The notes under the pieces are model-generated. The model ran no database searches, had not been told where the DNA came from, and saw nothing but the letters and a program-made list of their open reading frames with translations. Below are positions 62,009 through 64,000 of a DNA stretch of 64,000 nucleotides, one piece after another (position 1 is the stretch's first letter; the number at the start of each line of letters is the position of its first letter). The DNA lies in contig NZ_AWZT01000041.1 in NCBI RefSeq assembly GCF_000472525.1, positions 109 through 64,108 of the forward strand, written 5' to 3'. The DNA is from Paraburkholderia dilworthii. Its GTDB lineage: Bacteria > Pseudomonadota > Gammaproteobacteria > Burkholderiales > Burkholderiaceae. The position numbers and the translations under genes are program-made.

Positions 62009-62061
62009 TCGACGCTTACCCCGAATCGTCCACGTCCGATCATAAAAACGCGGGAAACAAT

Positions 62062-62430
62062 ATGAATCAATCACAAAGCCGCTTGCTGTCCATTGCGATC
62101 GTCGCGGGTCTTGGTATCGGTGCGTCGTCCGCCGCGCTTGCACACGTCGACGTCGGCGTGAACATTGGCGTTCCCGGTGTCATGTATGCGCCTGAGCCCG
62201 TCTATGCGCCGCCTCCGCCGCCCGTGTATGCGCCGCCGCCACCGGTCGTCGTCGTGAGTCCCGGCTGGTATGGCGAGCGTTATTACGATGGCCACCGCTA
62301 CTGGGAGCGACGCGAGTGGGAAGAGCGTCATCGCGAACGCGAATGGCGTGACGCACGCGGTCCGCACGGAGACTGGCGCGGTCACGGCAACGGCCACGGT
62401 GATTGGCACGGTCACGGCGGCGACCATTGA
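62062..62430 (+). CDS. Exported PXPV-repeat protein, His-rich
   Basis: A 122-residue secreted protein. Signal peptide MNQSQSRLLSIAIVAGLGIG with cleavage near ALA-HVDV; then YAPEPVYAPPPPPVYAPPPP (PXPV repeats), a VVVVSPGWYGERYYDGHRYW segment, a charged WERREWEERHREREW helix and a Gly/His tail ending DWHGHGGDH. PXPV proteins are frequent in Burkholderia, with unknown function; envelope structure or metal binding fit. It follows the tiny lipoprotein gene. Confidence 0.85.
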   Translation: MNQSQSRLLSIAIVAGLGIGASSAALAHVDVGVNIGVPGVMYAPEPVYAPPPPPVYAPPPPVVVVSPGWYGERYYDGHRYWERREWEERHREREWRDARGPHGDWRGHGNGHGDWHGHGGDH

Positions 62431-62513
62431 CGCTCGCAGCGCGGGGCTGTCGTCGGTGACGATCACGCCGCGCGGCGGTTGCATGCGCGTCAGCACTTTG
62501 CAGGAGCGACAGT

Positions 62514-62783
62514 TTGGTACGCACTGATCCACGGCGAGTCACCGCGCAGGTCGACGGCATGCTCGTCTGCGCTGAATACAGCGAGCAGACCGGACAATTG
62601 TGTTTGCGCCAGAACGGCACACTCGTTCGGGAATGGTTTCCACCGCACTCGTGGATCGCGATTGCGTCGGTGGCGGGCGCGCGGCATTGGGGCACGCGTC
62701 CGACCGACGACGATCTGCTCGCGCTGCTGCGCAACGAGATGACGTTGTTGCGTTCGCCGCAGGGAAACGCCTGCCAGAAATAG
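62514..62783 (+). CDS. Hypothetical protein, 89 residues
   Basis: A soluble 89-residue protein (MVRTDPRRVTAQVDGMLVCA, FPPHSWIAIASVAGARHWG, then DDDLLALLRNEMTLLRS). The start is a TTG with AGGAG 8 bases upstream; the next methionine (residue 16) would give a shorter form. Codon use is moderately like its neighbours. No family recognised. A strong hairpin follows the stop codon directly. Confidence 0.55.
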   Translation: MVRTDPRRVTAQVDGMLVCAEYSEQTGQLCLRQNGTLVREWFPPHSWIAIASVAGARHWGTRPTDDDLLALLRNEMTLLRSPQGNACQK

Positions 62784-62785
62784 AA

Positions 62786-62816
62786 AAGCGCGCGACGTAT
62801 CACACGTTGCGCGCTT
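62786..62816 (-). terminator. Hairpin terminator between convergent genes
   Basis: A 13-bp stem with one G-U pair and a 5-base loop (ATCAC). On the minus strand it is followed by TTTTCTATTTC, so it should end transcription from the gene at 63170; on the plus strand it starts 3 bases after the stop at 62783 but lacks a T-run. Confidence 0.8.
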
Positions 62817-62885
62817 CCTGGTCGGCGTCTTACGGCTTTCGCTTCAAAGGCTTTAGCTTCAGCGGTTTCACTTTAAAACTCCTTT

Positions 62886-62933
62886 GAAAACCGCTTACCG
62901 CGCGTTGTCGAAAACCGCTTACCGCACGTTGTA
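62886..62933. repeat. 24-base tandem duplication over a stop codon
   Basis: Two adjacent 24-base copies (62886-62909 and 62910-62933) differ at about two positions. The second includes the last four codons and the TAA of the gene at 62919-63170. Just to the left, 62832-62882 holds three looser copies of a GGCTTTAGCTTCA-like unit. Confidence 0.8.
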
Positions 62934-63170
62934 GATCGGCGGCGAGTACGAACTGAACGTCACGTCACTGCCGCGGCCCGCTTGCCACGTGCCGTGGCTG
63001 CCCGAGCCATAGCCGCCATTATCGGCTCGCGCGGAGCCTTGCTGACCGGCCGCTTGGGGTTGCACGGCTTGCATATCCTGCGCCGCGGCTTGTGCAGACG
63101 GCTGCGCGAACGAAGCGATCGGTGCGCCAAGCACCGCGGCAATTGCAACAGCCTGAATGAGCGATTTCAT
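62919..63170 (-). CDS. Small exported protein
   Basis: An 83-residue protein with a clear signal peptide (MKSLIQAVAIAAVLGAPIAS, cleavage near SFA-QPS). The mature part is Gln/Ala-rich and then Gly/Ser-rich (GGYGSGSHGTWQAGRGSD), ending YSPPIYNVR. It resembles the DUF4148-like small periplasmic proteins common in Burkholderia, but the match is loose. GGAGG lies 8 bases before the ATG. It converges on the 62514 gene with a terminator hairpin between them. Confidence 0.78.
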   Translation of the reverse strand: MKSLIQAVAIAAVLGAPIASFAQPSAQAAAQDMQAVQPQAAGQQGSARADNGGYGSGSHGTWQAGRGSDVTFSSYSPPIYNVR

Positions 63171-63325
63171 TGGACCACCTCCGGTCATGTCTTCTATGTG
63201 TGCTGCGAACAGGATTTGCTCGCAGCGATGAAGGCAGTGTAGGTGTGTCGCGATAGACGATAAATCCGCTAATCACGAATTCACTGTTGCTGTTGCACCG
63301 ACAATCGGAAGCGGCGTTGCCGCGC

Positions 63326-64000
63326 TCAGTCCTGCGGCACAGCCACGCCGACGTAGTTCTCCGCCATCACTGTGGCCGCCGAGCGCGATGTCGTCACATA
63401 TTCGAGCTCGGCCACCTGAAGCTGCTGCTCGAACGGCGACGCGCCTTCGATACGGTGCATCATGCTCGTCATCCAGTAGGAGAAATGCTCCGCGCGCCAG
63501 ATGCGCTTGAGCGCCGTTTCGCTATACCTGTCGAGCTGGTCGGTGCGGTTTTCGACGTAGAACGCGCTCAATGCCTTCGTGAGCAGACGTACATCCGCGA
63601 CGGCAAGGTTCATTCCTTTTGCGCCGGTCGGCGGCACGATATGGGCGGCATCGCCCGCGAGAAAGAGCCGGCCATGCTGCATCGTCGCGGATACGAAGCT
63701 GCGCATGCCGACAATGTTCTTCTGGAAGATCTTGCCGTCCACCACGTGCTGGCCGTCGTGAGAATCGACGCGGGCATGCAGTTCCGCCCAGATGCGGTCG
63801 TCGGACCAGTTGCCGACGGAATCCTTCGGATCGCACTGGAAATACATGCGCTGAACGTTGGCCGAACGCGTGCTGATCAGTGCAAAACCGCGGTCGTGGC
63901 GCGCGTAAATCAATTCGTCCGACGACGGCGGTCCTTCGCATAGGATTCCGAACCATCCAAACGGATACACGCGTTCGAAGTCGCGTCGCAATGCCTGCGG
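63326..64000 (-). CDS. pobA: 4-Hydroxybenzoate 3-monooxygenase, C-terminal part (cut by window edge)
   Basis: The last 225 or so residues of PobA, a flavin monooxygenase that makes protocatechuate from 4-hydroxybenzoate with NADPH and O2. Family features: YPFGWFGILCEGPPSSDELI, ISTRSANVQRMYFQCDP, the FAD site FLAGDAAHIVPPTGAKGMNL and YSETALKRIWRAEHFSYWMT. The N-terminal FAD motif lies outside the window. The C-terminus ends in VAVPQD at 63326. No neighbour in the window belongs to the same pathway. Confidence 0.93.
   Translation of the reverse strand, partial: PQALRRDFERVYPFGWFGILCEGPPSSDELIYARHDRGFALISTRSANVQRMYFQCDPKDSVGNWSDDRIWAELHARVDSHDGQHVVDGKIFQKNIVGMRSFVSATMQHGRLFLAGDAAHIVPPTGAKGMNLAVADVRLLTKALSAFYVENRTDQLDRYSETALKRIWRAEHFSYWMTSMMHRIEGASPFEQQLQVAELEYVTTSRSAATVMAENYVGVAVPQD

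Overview
The window reads as a high-GC betaproteobacterial chromosome of the Burkholderia/Paraburkholderia type. The reasons are the GC-rich codon use, a deoxynucleoside-type ABC cluster, a complete furan (hmf) degradation cluster, hopanoid head-group genes, a ProQ/FinO protein with long disordered tails, a PXPV-motif secreted protein and a pobA gene. No rRNA, tRNA, CRISPR array, prophage or intact insertion sequence was seen. The genus is inferred from gene content only.

Layout. 1-308 is the N-terminal part of a type VI secretion tssG gene running off the left edge, followed by about 1.15 kb with no intact gene. 1462-7199 holds a phytanoyl-CoA-dioxygenase-like enzyme, an MBL-fold hydrolase, a glycosyltransferase plus HAD-phosphatase/ATPase fusion operon and two small cytoplasmic proteins. 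7443-17749 is a deoxynucleoside/deoxyribose catabolic unit: a DeoR regulator converging on a seven-gene minus-strand operon (deoC, two-module aldehyde dehydrogenase, ribokinase-type kinase and a four-gene ABC importer). 18085-19780 is a divergent oxidoreductase/LysR pair. 20173-25804 is a translationally coupled DUF2760-Hsp70-Hsp70 operon of unknown function. 25887-28963 has a decayed 3' end of phnW, an SDR enzyme, a possible 28-residue membrane protein and a membrane-anchored TAXI-type binding protein; a ProQ-family RNA chaperone follows.

30004-44573 is an HMF/furfural/furoate cluster. hmfF-G-A-B-C-D-E-H plus an MFS carrier lie on the minus strand, most genes overlapping by a few bases, and are bracketed by two paralogous LysR regulators. 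Together they would oxidise HMF or furfural to the acids (HmfH), decarboxylate furandicarboxylate (HmfF with prenyl-FMN from HmfG), make 2-furoyl-CoA (HmfD), hydroxylate it (HmfABC) and open the ring to 2-oxoglutarate (HmfE).

44586-53330 is a hopanoid side-chain region split in two: a small membrane protein, an HpnI-like glycosyltransferase and HpnK on one side, HpnJ-HpnI-HpnL on the other, with an OmpR/PmrA-type two-component system between them. Operator-like boxes (two CTTAAG-like half-sites, 5 bp apart, 10 bp upstream of a -10 element) lie before the two-component genes, before hpnJ and before a cytochrome b561 gene at 61432. This suggests one regulator ties these units together.

53560-64000 holds a small membrane protein, a cold-shock protein, an aldehyde dehydrogenase with a clear terminator, a GNAT acetyltransferase, a 4-deoxy-5-ketouronate cluster (kdgT divergent from kduI-kduD-IclR regulator), cytochrome b561, several small exported proteins and the C-terminal part of pobA running off the right edge.
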